Shown here: positions 9,510-17,204 of the stretch, piece after piece
Layout: each line of letters starts with the position of its first letter
Position numbering within the stretch: the stretch's first letter is position 1
Source: Methanobacterium sp.
GTDB lineage: Archaea > Methanobacteriota > Methanobacteria > Methanobacteriales > Methanobacteriaceae
NCBI GenBank assembly: GCA_019084405.1
Contig: JAHRFX010000100.1
Location: forward strand, 1-22,982
Length of the DNA: 22,982 bases
Direction of reading: 5' to 3'
Notes under the pieces: model-generated
The model's input: the letters and a program-made list of their open reading frames with translations, nothing else
The model's database searches: none
Told to the model about the DNA's origin: nothing
Made by a program: the position numbers and the translations under genes

Positions 9510-10385
9510 TCATAAATATCCTCCTCCAATAACCACCTTCTTTTTGTAGTGGAAGTAATTGGCCAGTACCAGCAGGAAAATTATCATGAAAAATAGGACT
9601 ATGGCTGTTCCAAATAAGGCATTGTAATGCATTCCCGTAGCATAACCCATTTCAATGGCAATGTTAGAGGTTAAAGCCCTTACTGGATCCAGTACAGAAC
9701 TTGGAAACTGAGTCACGTTTCCCGCCACCATAATAACTGCCAGTGTTTCTCCGATAGCACGTCCCATACCCAGAATTATTCCGGTGATAACCCCGGGGAT
9801 AGCTGCCGGAAATATGACATTTTTAATGGTCTGCCATTGGGTAGCTCCCAAAGCCAGTGAGGCTTCTTTATATTCATAAGGTATAGAGCGCAGGGCATCT
9901 TCAGATACGCTGATAATGGTTGGTAAAATCATCACCATTAATATCACAGAAGCAGTAAGCATACTAAAACCGGTGCCTCCAAATTGTTCCCTCATGAGAG
10001 GAACCAGAACAATGAGACCAAAAAACCCGTATACCACCGAAGGTATGGCTGCCAGGGTTTCAATCACTGGTTTTAATATTCTTCTCATACTGGATGGGGC
10101 AATTTCAGCCATAAAAATCGCGCATAAAAGAGAAAGAGGTACTGCCAGCGCCAGCGCCAGGAAAGTAATCCCCAAAGTCCCTACGATCATGGTTAAAACA
10201 CCAAACTCTCCTTTTAAAGGGGCCCAGGTTGATCCAAATACGAAATTTAAAACCCCATAACTTTCTATTGCTGGAAATCCTTCAATGAATATAAAGGTTA
10301 TTATGAGCAGGATGATTAATATAGAAGATATGGCCGTAATAAACAGACCTTTTTCTATTAAATACTCCTCTAAGCGGTTATTCAT
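9510..10385 (-). CDS. pstC: Phosphate ABC transporter permease PstC
   Basis: Inner-membrane permease, 291 residues with about six membrane segments, the first near residues 14-35. The EAA loop is EASLALGATQWQTIKNVIFP followed by GVITGIILGMGRAIGETLAVIM, the form typical of PstC (GRAIGET). The ATG at 10385 has GAGGTGA just before it. It lies between the pstS genes and pstA. It partners PstA in the membrane and receives phosphate from either PstS. Confidence 0.95.
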   Translation of the reverse strand: MNNRLEEYLIEKGLFITAISSILIILLIITFIFIEGFPAIESYGVLNFVFGSTWAPLKGEFGVLTMIVGTLGITFLALALAVPLSLLCAIFMAEIAPSSMRRILKPVIETLAAIPSVVYGFFGLIVLVPLMREQFGGTGFSMLTASVILMVMILPTIISVSEDALRSIPYEYKEASLALGATQWQTIKNVIFPAAIPGVITGIILGMGRAIGETLAVIMVAGNVTQFPSSVLDPVRALTSNIAIEMGYATGMHYNALFGTAIVLFFMIIFLLVLANYFHYKKKVVIGGGYL

Positions 10386-10433
10386 GATTCACCTCTTTTT
10401 ATTTTGAGTTTTTAATTTTTTAGAATTTCAAAA

Positions 10434-10450
10434 GGAGGATGATCATCTCC
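10434..10450 (-). promoter_or_regulatory. Palindrome between pstS1 and pstC
   Basis: GGAGGATGATCATCTCC is a near-perfect palindrome with one unpaired G, centred on TGATCA, in the 108-base gap between pstS1 and pstC. In RNA it would fold into a six-pair stem with a GATC loop; as DNA it could be an operator. It may tune how much transcript continues from pstS1 into pstC. Function is unknown. Confidence 0.3.
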
Positions 10451-10493
10451 CCCTAAATTAAAAGCATGTTGCTGGTTTTTTCCAGAAATTAAT

Positions 10494-11321
10494 TTAAGAA
10501 TCATCTGATACATTGGCAATAAAAGGTACTATTTTTTCACTTCGAATAACTTCCTGACCTTCATTACTGTAAATCCAACGTATAAACTCCTTCAAAGTAC
10601 TTTCAGGTTCTCCTTTTACCAGAAAGATAAATGGCCTTTGAATAAGATAAGTGCCTTTGGAAACGGAATGTTCTGTGGGGGCTATTCCACCAACCATTAG
10701 TGCCTTAACATCATCTCCCAAATGAGCTAGAGATACAAATCCTATGGCCTGAGGGTCCTGTTTAACAGCTTGTTTTACCATCTCGGTTGAGCTTTGAACT
10801 ATGGACTCCGGGCGGATATCCTCTTCATCCATAACTATATCTTCAAAAGCCGTTCGAGTTCCTGAACCCTCCTCCCGGACAATCACATGTATCTCCTGAT
10901 TAGAACCACCTACTTCTTTCCAGTTGCTAATCTTGCCACTGAAAATATCCCTTATTTGATTAATGGTCAAATCATCTACTGTATTTTCTTTATTGACTCC
11001 AACTACAATTCCTTCTTTACCAATTATGTATTGTTTTAAGTCTTTGCTTTCATTATCATTCAGTTTTTTGGAGCTAGTTCCAATTTCTATGATCCCCTGC
11101 TGAGTACTTCTGATACCCAGACCGGAACCTCCCCCCTGAACATTTATTCTTACATCAGGATGAGAATTCATATATTCCTGGGCTAACTTTTCAGCCACCG
11201 GTTGAACCGAAGTTGATCCTGCAATCTGTATACTCTCATGACTAGATCCCGGATTGACCATGAAATAAGTGCCTAGGATGATTATAGTTATTATTATTCC
11301 AATTTTATACTTTGAGTCCAT
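10494..11321 (-). CDS. pstS: Phosphate-binding protein PstS (copy 1)
   Basis: Extracytoplasmic phosphate-binding protein, 275 residues. An N-terminal hydrophobic segment (about 6-22) acts as membrane anchor or signal; no lipobox cysteine is present. The phosphate-binding loops are visible: AGSTSVQP, GGGSGLGI, IGTSSKKL and REEGSGTRTAFE. IRDIFSGKISNWKEVGG is another PstS hallmark. The start ATG follows GGTGAA at 11326-11330. It is clearly a paralogue of the upstream pstS copy, more than half identical by eye, from tandem duplication. It has its own TATA box, so the two copies can be expressed differently. Confidence 0.95.
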   Translation of the reverse strand: MDSKYKIGIIITIIILGTYFMVNPGSSHESIQIAGSTSVQPVAEKLAQEYMNSHPDVRINVQGGGSGLGIRSTQQGIIEIGTSSKKLNDNESKDLKQYIIGKEGIVVGVNKENTVDDLTINQIRDIFSGKISNWKEVGGSNQEIHVIVREEGSGTRTAFEDIVMDEEDIRPESIVQSSTEMVKQAVKQDPQAIGFVSLAHLGDDVKALMVGGIAPTEHSVSKGTYLIQRPFIFLVKGEPESTLKEFIRWIYSNEGQEVIRSEKIVPFIANVSDDS

Positions 11322-11353
11322 AGCTTCACCATGGACAATAGTTCATCTTCACC

Positions 11354-11366
11354 TTATTTAAATATT
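11354..11366 (-). promoter_or_regulatory. Putative TATA box of pstS1
   Basis: Read on the minus strand, AATATTTAAATAA is centred about 39 bases before the pstS1 ATG, which would put transcription start about 14 bases before the gene and keep its GGTGA ribosome site. Together with the hairpin after pstS2 it suggests a second transcription unit. Confidence 0.5.
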
Positions 11367-11458
11367 GATAAATTTTAGAAAAAAATGCCCTGGAATAAAA
11401 CCTAAGAAATAATTTATTGCATAAATCATTTCATTTTTGAAATCTGAATAAAATAAAT

Positions 11459-11487
11459 ATGAATATGTGGAAATACCACATATTCAT
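11459..11487 (-). terminator. Perfect 12-bp hairpin after pstS2
   Basis: ATGAATATGTGG and CCACATATTCAT form a perfect 12-pair stem with a five-base loop, starting 17 bases after the pstS2 stop. The strand beyond it is AT-rich but not a pure T run. It is likely a terminator or an mRNA-stabilising structure that lets pstS2 be made in excess over the rest of the operon. Confidence 0.6.
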
Positions 11488-11503
11488 GATTTAAGTTTTT
11501 TAA

Positions 11504-12322
11504 TTATGTAGCTGGTATTAATTTCTCGCTTTTGACAATTTCTTGTCCTTCAGGGCCTAATACCCAGTCAATAAACTCTTTAACTGCACCTTGAGCATCT
11601 CCTTTAGTTATAAAGAAGAATGGCCTTTGTATTTCGTAAGAACCATCAGCAATGGTAGCTTCAGTAGGTTCTACTCCACCAATATTTAGTGCTTTAACAT
11701 CGTCACTCATACTGGCAAAGGATACAAAACCAATAGCATTAGGATCCTGGGCAACAGATTGTTTTACTGCTTCGGTGGAACTTTGTACAATAGCATCAGC
11801 TTTTATTTCAGTTTCCTTTCCCATGACTATTTCTTTAAATGCATCTAATGTACCAGAACCATCTTCACGAGTAATAACGTTAATAGGACCATCACTTCCA
11901 CCGACTTCATTCCAGTTGGTGATATTACCACTGAATATGCCTTTTATTTGATCCAGAGTTAAGTCACTGGCTGAGTTTTCCTTATTAACCGCGACGACTA
12001 TACCGTCTTTAGCAATCATGTAATCGGTTAAGTCTTGTTTTTCATCGTCTTTCAAGTTCTTGGAACTGGTTCCAATATCTGCAATTCCATCCTGAGCACT
12101 CTTGATACCCACACTGGAACCGCCACCCTGAACATTTATTTTAACATTAGGATGAGATTTCATGTATTCTTCAGCTAATTTTTCTGCAACAGGCTGTACA
12201 GAAGTTGAACCCACAATTTCTATGGTTGCGTCTTCACTACTGTTTCCGCCTCCGAACGCTAAAAATGCGCCGGCTATTATAATTATAGCAACTATTATTC
12301 CAATTATGTATTTGGTGTCCAA
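11504..12322 (-). CDS. pstS: Phosphate-binding protein PstS (copy 2, promoter-proximal)
   Basis: Extracytoplasmic phosphate-binding protein, 272 residues from TTG at 12322. An in-frame ATG exists at 12340, but GAGGTGAT is placed for the TTG, the protein then aligns at its first residue with PstS1 (TTG-encoded M, then DTKYIIGI against MDSKYKIGI), and the TATA box lies too close for the ATG. An N-terminal hydrophobic anchor is followed by a GGGNSSE linker; there is no lipobox cysteine. Binding loops are VGSTSVQP, GGGSSVGI, IGTSSKNL and REDGSGTLDAF. A strong hairpin follows the gene, suggesting it is the most abundantly expressed phosphate gene. Confidence 0.94.
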   Translation of the reverse strand: MDTKYIIGIIVAIIIIAGAFLAFGGGNSSEDATIEIVGSTSVQPVAEKLAEEYMKSHPNVKINVQGGGSSVGIKSAQDGIADIGTSSKNLKDDEKQDLTDYMIAKDGIVVAVNKENSASDLTLDQIKGIFSGNITNWNEVGGSDGPINVITREDGSGTLDAFKEIVMGKETEIKADAIVQSSTEAVKQSVAQDPNAIGFVSFASMSDDVKALNIGGVEPTEATIADGSYEIQRPFFFITKGDAQGAVKEFIDWVLGPEGQEIVKSEKLIPAT

Positions 12323-12354
12323 ATTATCACCTCGATTCATACCTTGTTGGTAGA

Positions 12355-12364
12355 GTATTTAAAT
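12355..12364 (-). promoter_or_regulatory. Putative TATA box of pstS2 and the pst operon
   Basis: Minus-strand CATTTAAATA lies about 38 bases before the TTG start. Transcription would begin near 12334, giving a leader of about a dozen bases that just holds the GAGGTGAT ribosome site. Confidence 0.55.
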
Positions 12365-12397
12365 GTTACTATTTAGGTACTTGGTTACACATTTAGT

Positions 12398-12414
12398 GAA
12401 TTAAACCTTAATTC
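12398..12414. promoter_or_regulatory. Inverted repeat in the divergent pst / citryl-CoA lyase-like intergenic region
   Basis: GAATTAA-ACC-TTAATTC is a perfect 7-bp inverted repeat with a three-base spacer, about 35 bases upstream of the pstS2 TATA box and about 65 before the box of the divergent gene. The position fits a regulator-binding site for phosphate control. AT-rich palindromes arise easily by chance here. Confidence 0.35.
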
Positions 12415-12473
12415 AGCCCCTTTCCAGAACAATATTAATTTGCAAAATAGGAACTATACAACACTAAAAGGTT

Positions 12474-12484
12474 AAATTTAAATA
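12474..12484 (+). promoter_or_regulatory. Putative TATA box of the citrate-synthase-like gene
   Basis: AAATTTAAATA lies about 30 bases before the ATG at 12511, predicting a very short leader. The ribosome site before this gene (TAGGGA) is weak, consistent with a near-leaderless transcript. Confidence 0.4.
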
Positions 12485-12510
12485 ATGGTGGCCTGATATA
12501 GGGAAACATT

Positions 12511-13305
12511 ATGATAACAGAAGAAATACTAAAAAGTGTGTTCAAGCCACACAACCTCAAGTGGAGGACTGCCATTACCAAAGTGGAACCCAACCGACTT
12601 ATAACCCGTGGGTACTTACAGGAAGATCTGGTAGGGAATACATCATTTTCCGATATGGTATATTTACTCCTTAAGGGGAAAATGCCTTCTAAATCTGAAT
12701 CAAAGATGTTAGAATCAGTCTTAGTATCATTCTGTGATCATGGAGTTACACCACCCAGTACTCAATCCGCCAGGATAATGGCCTCAACTGGATCACCCCT
12801 GCATGCTTGCCTGGCCGGTGGTTTACTGGCATTTGGAAAAAACCATGCCGGAGCTATTGAAAATTCCATGCACTTATTGCAGGAGGGAGTAGCAAGGACT
12901 CCACCTGAAGAGTCCATGGATGATACTGCCCGGATGCTGGTGGATGAATTTATAAGCCGCCAGGAAAAAATCCCTGGGTTTGGGCACCGTTATCATAGTG
13001 CTGATCCCCGGGCTCCCAGACTTATGGAACTGGCCCAAAAAATGGAATGCCTGGGTCGGCATAGTGAATTAGCACTATCCATTGAATCATTATTGCATAA
13101 ATCGAAAAATATAAGAATGAATATAGATGGGGCTAATGCCGGTATTCTTTCTGACCTTGGATTTGACTGGAGGTTAGGAAGCGGCATATTTATTATTGGA
13201 CGCTTACCTGGAATCCTGGCCCATACCTATGAAGAAATTAGTAGGGAATCTCCTTTCAGGAAGTTCTTCCACATTGAAGAAATATATTATGATGGAAAGG
13301 AATAA
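12511..13305 (+). CDS. Citrate-synthase-fold protein, citryl-CoA lyase-like
   Basis: 264-residue member of the citrate synthase superfamily, shorter than true citrate synthases (usually 370-430 residues) and similar in size to proteins annotated citryl-CoA lyase in methanogens. The three catalytic residues of the fold can be placed: H112 in GKNHAGA, H159 in PGFGHRYH and D206 in NIDGANAG. It could cleave citryl-CoA to acetyl-CoA and oxaloacetate, or make a citrate-like product. Methanobacteriales are thought to use an incomplete reductive TCA branch without citrate, so the true substrate is open. It is transcribed divergently from the pst operon. Confidence 0.75.
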   Translation: MITEEILKSVFKPHNLKWRTAITKVEPNRLITRGYLQEDLVGNTSFSDMVYLLLKGKMPSKSESKMLESVLVSFCDHGVTPPSTQSARIMASTGSPLHACLAGGLLAFGKNHAGAIENSMHLLQEGVARTPPEESMDDTARMLVDEFISRQEKIPGFGHRYHSADPRAPRLMELAQKMECLGRHSELALSIESLLHKSKNIRMNIDGANAGILSDLGFDWRLGSGIFIIGRLPGILAHTYEEISRESPFRKFFHIEEIYYDGKE

Positions 13306-13498
13306 AAAAATATAAAATATCTATTTTATAATTCTAATATCATAATGCCTTTTTTTAATTAATTTTAAAAATAAATTTGTTAATAACCAGATCTAACTCC
13401 TTAAAATTAATTAAAATGAGTGATAATATTTAATTATAATGCTAGGCAAATAATATTACAAAAACTCAAATAATTGTATCAGTTAAAGAGGTTATAAT

Positions 13499-13771
13499 AT
13501 GGAAAAAGAATATGAACGGGCTAGAAGAAGGGTTAAAGATTTAAAAGATTTTTATAACCATTTATTTGCTTATGTGCTGGTAAATGTAACCCTGTTTATA
13601 ATAAATTTAATATCCACTCCAGGTATTTGGTGGTTTTACTGGGTAACCATATTCTGGGGAATAGGACTGTTGTGGCATGCATTTGGATTCCTTAATGAAA
13701 ACAAATTTTTAGGAAAAGAGTGGGAAGATAAAAAAATTGAAGAGTACATGAAAAAGGAAAAAAATAATTAA
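13499..13771 (+). CDS. 2TM domain-containing small membrane protein
   Basis: 90 residues with a charged N-terminal helix (EKEYERARRRVKDLKDFYNHL), two hydrophobic segments (about 23-40 and 47-63) joined by a short tight loop (STPGIWWF), then a charged lysine-rich tail. This is the 2TM domain pattern found alone or fused to sensor kinases and regulators in many bacteria and archaea. Function unknown. The ATG has GAGGT at 13488-13492 and an AT-rich TATA-like stretch near 13425-13434. It stands alone and converges on the following minus-strand gene, with a T run at 13776-13786 as likely terminator. Confidence 0.75.
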   Translation: MEKEYERARRRVKDLKDFYNHLFAYVLVNVTLFIINLISTPGIWWFYWVTIFWGIGLLWHAFGFLNENKFLGKEWEDKKIEEYMKKEKNN

Positions 13772-13801
13772 TAAGCTTTTTTCTTTTCAATTAATATTAA
13801 T

Positions 13802-14731
13802 CTACTCTCCTCTACTGGCTTTTTCAATTTTCTGTTCTCTTCTTCTAAACCTTTCCGGAGTAGTAGTTCGGGGAATATTATGATAAAATTCACCTGCCGT
13901 ATCTATTATCTCAATTGAAATATCCCCAATCCTTTCAAAAGCTTTGACCACCCGGGATAAAGAAAGATAATAAGTGGAACGGTCTTTATCTTCAAAAGGT
14001 ATTTCCGCCATCTGGGTAGCGATACAATTTAATGCTTTCTTCTGGAGCTGGTGCAGCTTATCCTCACAATTCATTACTTCATCTTTCAAATCCAGTTTTT
14101 CATTTAAAAATGCATCCATGGACCAGCTAACCATCTTTTTTGAGGTTTTATACATTTCTTTTAGATAATCCATCATCTCGCTATCCACTTCATAAGACTC
14201 CTGCATGGTAAAATTAGCTATTATGCCTGAGTGGTCACCAATCCTTTCCAGGTCATAGGCAATTTCTCCAAAAACCACAGTTTTGCTAAATTCTGAATAA
14301 GGATTTATGGCTATGGCAGTATCCACTGATGAGCGAACCTTTTCCAGCATGTTGTTGGTAATGAAATCCATTTTCAGTGCATCATTGGCCTGATCCTTTT
14401 TATGGCTGATTAATGCCTCAAAAGATGTTTTCAATTGTTTACATACATGTTCTGACATATTTTTAAGCAGATCTTTTATCAAATAGCTTCCTGCATGTTC
14501 CCGAGAGGTCTTTTCCTCGTCAAACATATCTGAAAAATCATCATATTTTTTAAGATCCAGTATATATGCTCTGCGGACTATTCCCTTTTTTACCAGGGGT
14601 TGCAGGAGTTTAGTCACATATCTTCTAGTAATGCCCAGCTTTTCAGCAATTTCATCTTGAGTGGAAGGATTTTCATACAGAATTATGTCCAATATCTCTT
14701 TAAGAGTGCTATTTTTGCTATTTTTAGTCAT
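13802..14731 (-). CDS. Winged-helix/PhoU fusion regulator
   Basis: 309 residues. Residues 9-58 form a winged helix-turn-helix (ENPSTQDEIAEKLGITRRYV is the recognition part), followed by a linker and a PhoU bundle (about 85-285). Both PhoU metal motifs are canonical here: ERIGD at 162-166 and ERIGD at 266-270. Such fusions in methanogens are probably transcription regulators that sense phosphate or the state of the Pst importer. Targets cannot be seen from sequence; the nearby pst operon is the obvious candidate. It lies 32 bases after a membrane-protein gene on the same strand, probably in one transcript. AAGGGA precedes the ATG. Confidence 0.88.
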   Translation of the reverse strand: MTKNSKNSTLKEILDIILYENPSTQDEIAEKLGITRRYVTKLLQPLVKKGIVRRAYILDLKKYDDFSDMFDEEKTSREHAGSYLIKDLLKNMSEHVCKQLKTSFEALISHKKDQANDALKMDFITNNMLEKVRSSVDTAIAINPYSEFSKTVVFGEIAYDLERIGDHSGIIANFTMQESYEVDSEMMDYLKEMYKTSKKMVSWSMDAFLNEKLDLKDEVMNCEDKLHQLQKKALNCIATQMAEIPFEDKDRSTYYLSLSRVVKAFERIGDISIEIIDTAGEFYHNIPRTTTPERFRRREQKIEKASRGE

Positions 14732-14763
14732 TATATCCCTTAATTAAAATATTAATTATTTAT

Positions 14764-15405
14764 CTAATTCTTCTTCTCATTATCAATTTCTTCATTTTCC
14801 AATTTTTGTTGCATCTTTTTAGATACATCTTTATTTCTAATGGTTAGGGACTCCTTAAATAATGAAAATATCACATAGGATAAAGCCAAAATAAGGATTA
14901 TGGATAATGGAATAGCAAATTCAATGAAAAACCTAGAGTAGATTTCTACCAGGGGAGAAACCACATCCAAAAAGCCCCGGAGTAAGATCACTATTCCCAT
15001 ACTTAAAATCACATATCCATATTTTTTTTGAATATTTTCTGGTTGAATAAGAGGATAAATTCCCATTACAATTAATCCAGTTCCAATAGATCTAAAAAGA
15101 TTCCAATTGGTGGCTTCCTGTAAAAAATAAAGTATTTCTTGAGGTTTCCAGTATAGAGGGGCCAGTAAGTATATTATCTCAATGGCCAGGATTAGAATTA
15201 ATGGAATAGCATAAACTATCCTGGTCTCTATTTTTTGAGTTTCTACTTTTTCCAGAGGTTCTTTAACATAGTGAGACATGATTTGATATAGCATAGATCC
15301 CAGTACTGCGCCAATTATGGTCCCACCTACTCCAATTTGAGAAGTGGTAAAAGCCACTATTCCAGATATTACTCCTGCCATTGCTACATCAAATGCCTTG
15401 CTCAT
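14764..15405 (-). CDS. Membrane protein of unknown function upstream of the HTH-PhoU regulator
   Basis: 213 residues. The N-terminal stretch (about 7-45) is a glycine-rich hydrophobic hairpin (SGIVAFTTSQIGVGGTIIGA, then VLGSMLYQIM), like glycine-zipper membrane segments. A soluble charged linker (about 46-62) follows, then about four more hydrophobic segments (roughly 65-85, 104-120, 130-150 and 157-185), and a lysine/glutamate-rich cytoplasmic tail. No family was recognised. The ribosome site is weak (AGTGAT). Because the HTH-PhoU gene follows closely, it may be functionally linked to phosphate sensing, but nothing in the protein proves this. Confidence 0.7.
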   Translation of the reverse strand: MSKAFDVAMAGVISGIVAFTTSQIGVGGTIIGAVLGSMLYQIMSHYVKEPLEKVETQKIETRIVYAIPLILILAIEIIYLLAPLYWKPQEILYFLQEATNWNLFRSIGTGLIVMGIYPLIQPENIQKKYGYVILSMGIVILLRGFLDVVSPLVEIYSRFFIEFAIPLSIILILALSYVIFSLFKESLTIRNKDVSKKMQQKLENEEIDNEKKN

Positions 15406-15432
15406 TTTATCACTAAATGAATTTAATAATTC

Positions 15433-15451
15433 ACCCTTGAAAATAAAGGGT
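15433..15451 (-). promoter_or_regulatory. Inverted repeat upstream of the membrane protein/HTH-PhoU pair
   Basis: ACCCTT and AAGGGT are separated by seven A/T-rich bases, lying 28-46 bases before the start of the membrane-protein gene. The position overlaps the likely promoter and could be an operator or leader hairpin. Confidence 0.3.
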
Positions 15452-15543
15452 TTAACAATTAAAGATTATTTTTATCAAATATATATTCTTACATTAGGTA
15501 TTTATTTTCCTTATTAAGGAACAAATTTGTATTTTTTTTGCTT

Positions 15544-15588
15544 CTTTATTAAAAATAAAAAACTTTTAAATAAGCCGTTCAGGGCTTA
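15544..15588 (-). terminator. Hairpin plus T-rich tract after the phosphoesterase gene
   Basis: On the minus strand TAAGCC and GGCTTA pair (6 bp, six-base loop, 15571-15588), followed by a T-rich stretch down to 15544. It starts 12 bases after the phosphoesterase stop. Confidence 0.55.
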
Positions 15589-15599
15589 AAAAGAATTAG

Positions 15600-16406
15600 T
15601 TAGAGAATATTATGTCTCATATATTTATAATAACAAATTAAATACTCTTCCTGATCCATTCTTACTGAATAGTTAGCCATTTCTCTTTTATAACCATTTT
15701 CAGTATTTATGAGATTGATCATAATATCTTCTTCCCGGATTAAGATTTGATTATGGGAAGGATAAGTATTGCCTCTGAGACGGTAACTGGTTGCGGTTCC
15801 AGAATTAATAGCAGCCATTTTTTCTATCATCCAAACATTTGGTACGTGTTTATGGCCATTTAAGACAAAATCAACGCCATATTTATCAAAAATGTTTAAT
15901 AAATCTCCGGAATCAAGTAAAATATTCTTTTCTCTCCCGGTTTGGGGTATGGGTAGGAGATGATGGTGAAAGGTTACAATTTTACACAGGCTGGATTGAA
16001 TTTTATTCAGTTCCTTTTTAAGCCACTCCAACTGATCCAGGCCAATCTGTCCATCAACAATATCCGGTTCAGAAGAATCCAGACCTATTACTGCAAATCC
16101 TCCCTTTTTATCAACATGGACAAATTTATGGTTTCCAATCAATTTCTCAAAATGTAATAGGCCCACATTTCGGGCATCATGGTTTCCCGGTATGGTAAAT
16201 GTTTTTGCAATTGTATTCAGCTCTTTTATGTACTCACTGGCAGCTTCATATTCTGAATGATACCCCCAGGTAGTTAAATCACCTGCAACTATAATCAGAT
16301 CCGGATTATCTTCCTGAAGCTGATTAAATAAATTGTTTTTCAAATCATCAGAAAAATGTTTCTCCCCGAAGTGAATATCAGATATTTGGGCTATCTTTTT
16401 TTCCAT
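15600..16406 (-). CDS. Calcineurin-like metallophosphoesterase
   Basis: 268-residue two-metal phosphoesterase. The conserved blocks are in order: D10-I-H12, G42-D43 in VAGDLT, G74-N-H-D77, a histidine in FHHHLLP (147-149) and G184-H-K-H187. It resembles cyclic-nucleotide phosphodiesterase-like proteins of the 3',5'-cAMP phosphodiesterase (CpdA) type, with DLTTWGYHSEYEAA after the second block, but the substrate cannot be told from sequence. It is cytoplasmic, with no signal peptide. The ATG follows GGTGA by about seven bases. It is a single-gene unit with its own terminator. Confidence 0.87.
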   Translation of the reverse strand: MEKKIAQISDIHFGEKHFSDDLKNNLFNQLQEDNPDLIIVAGDLTTWGYHSEYEAASEYIKELNTIAKTFTIPGNHDARNVGLLHFEKLIGNHKFVHVDKKGGFAVIGLDSSEPDIVDGQIGLDQLEWLKKELNKIQSSLCKIVTFHHHLLPIPQTGREKNILLDSGDLLNIFDKYGVDFVLNGHKHVPNVWMIEKMAAINSGTATSYRLRGNTYPSHNQILIREEDIMINLINTENGYKREMANYSVRMDQEEYLICYYKYMRHNIL

Positions 16407-16562
16407 TATAGTTTCACCAGATTTTTAATTATTTTTAATTTAAAAAATTAGGTTCCATATCAGAAAAAAGCAATTACTTGTAAATGAATATAAGATTTGC
16501 TGTTATCTAAAAAATAGAATCACACCAAAATATAAACCAAACAAAAATTAATTTTAATATAA

Positions 16563-16635
16563 AGCCTTAGGGGGGATTCGAACCCCCGACCTATGCCTTA
16601 CCAAGGCATCGCTCTACCGGCTGAGCCACTAAGGC
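16563..16635 (-). tRNA. tRNA-Thr (anticodon GGT)
   Basis: A full 73-base cloverleaf on the minus strand: acceptor GCCTTAG/CTAAGGC with discriminator T, D stem GCTC/GAGC, anticodon stem ATGCC/GGCAT with loop TTGGTAA (anticodon GGT), five-base variable loop, T stem GGGGG/CCCCC with TTCGAAT. CCA is not encoded. T-rich sequence follows the 3' end. Confidence 0.96.
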
Positions 16636-16774
16636 GTGATAAAATAGGTATCAGTTAGATTTTCATGAATTTATATTATCCAACATATATACTTTATCAT
16701 TATATTACAACTATAAATAATTTTTAATGCCAAAACAGTAATTATAACCAATCTAATGACAAATAAAGTGTTAT

Positions 16775-16861
<87 letters not shown>

Positions 16862-16962
16862 TACTATCGTAGATTGTACAATATACTATATTAACTTAAC
16901 GGTTAGGGTCATGATTTATGAATTTCCAGCAGGTTATTAATATACCCTCTTTATAGATTATT

Positions 16963-17000
16963 ATTAAATAAAATATAACATCTTTAACTATCATATATAT
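16963..17000 (+). promoter_or_regulatory. Promoter region of the ferredoxin-reductase pair
   Basis: Two candidate TATA boxes: an A/T stretch at 16963-16977 and CATATATAT at 16992-17000. The first fits better, because the second would start transcription too near the ATG at 17025 to keep the AAGGTG ribosome site at 17014-17019. Confidence 0.35.
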
Positions 17001-17024
17001 GGCCAGTTACAAAAAGGTGCTCCC

Positions 17025-17204
17025 ATGATATTCCAGGCAGATTTATGTGGTTACTGCGGTGCATGCGCTAGTGTATGTCCCTTAGGAATAATAGAACTTA
17101 ATGGATATAAAATTGAAGTTCTCGAAGGATGTAATAATTGTAAAAATTGCATTCATATTTGTCCTTTAGGTGCATTCCAGGAGGCAAAAAAAGATGAAAT
17201 ATGA
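17025..17204 (+). CDS. Small 2x[4Fe-4S] ferredoxin paired with geranylgeranyl reductase
   Basis: 59-residue ferredoxin. Two cysteine groups are visible: C8/C11/C14/C18 in LCGYCGACASVCP and C37/C40/C43/C47 in CNNCKNCIHICP, enough for two [4Fe-4S] clusters. The start ATG has AAGGTG (17014-17019) before it. The stop overlaps the start of the reductase gene by 11 bases, so the two are translationally coupled. In Methanosarcina acetivorans a ferredoxin gene next to geranylgeranyl reductase is known to be needed for full saturation of archaeal lipids; the same electron-donor role is inferred here. Confidence 0.85.
   Translation: MIFQADLCGYCGACASVCPLGIIELNGYKIEVLEGCNNCKNCIHICPLGAFQEAKKDEI

Noticed and set aside
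12323..12340. ATG start of pstS2 at 12340
   Set aside because: The ribosome site, the TATA distance and the alignment with pstS1 all favour the TTG at 12322.
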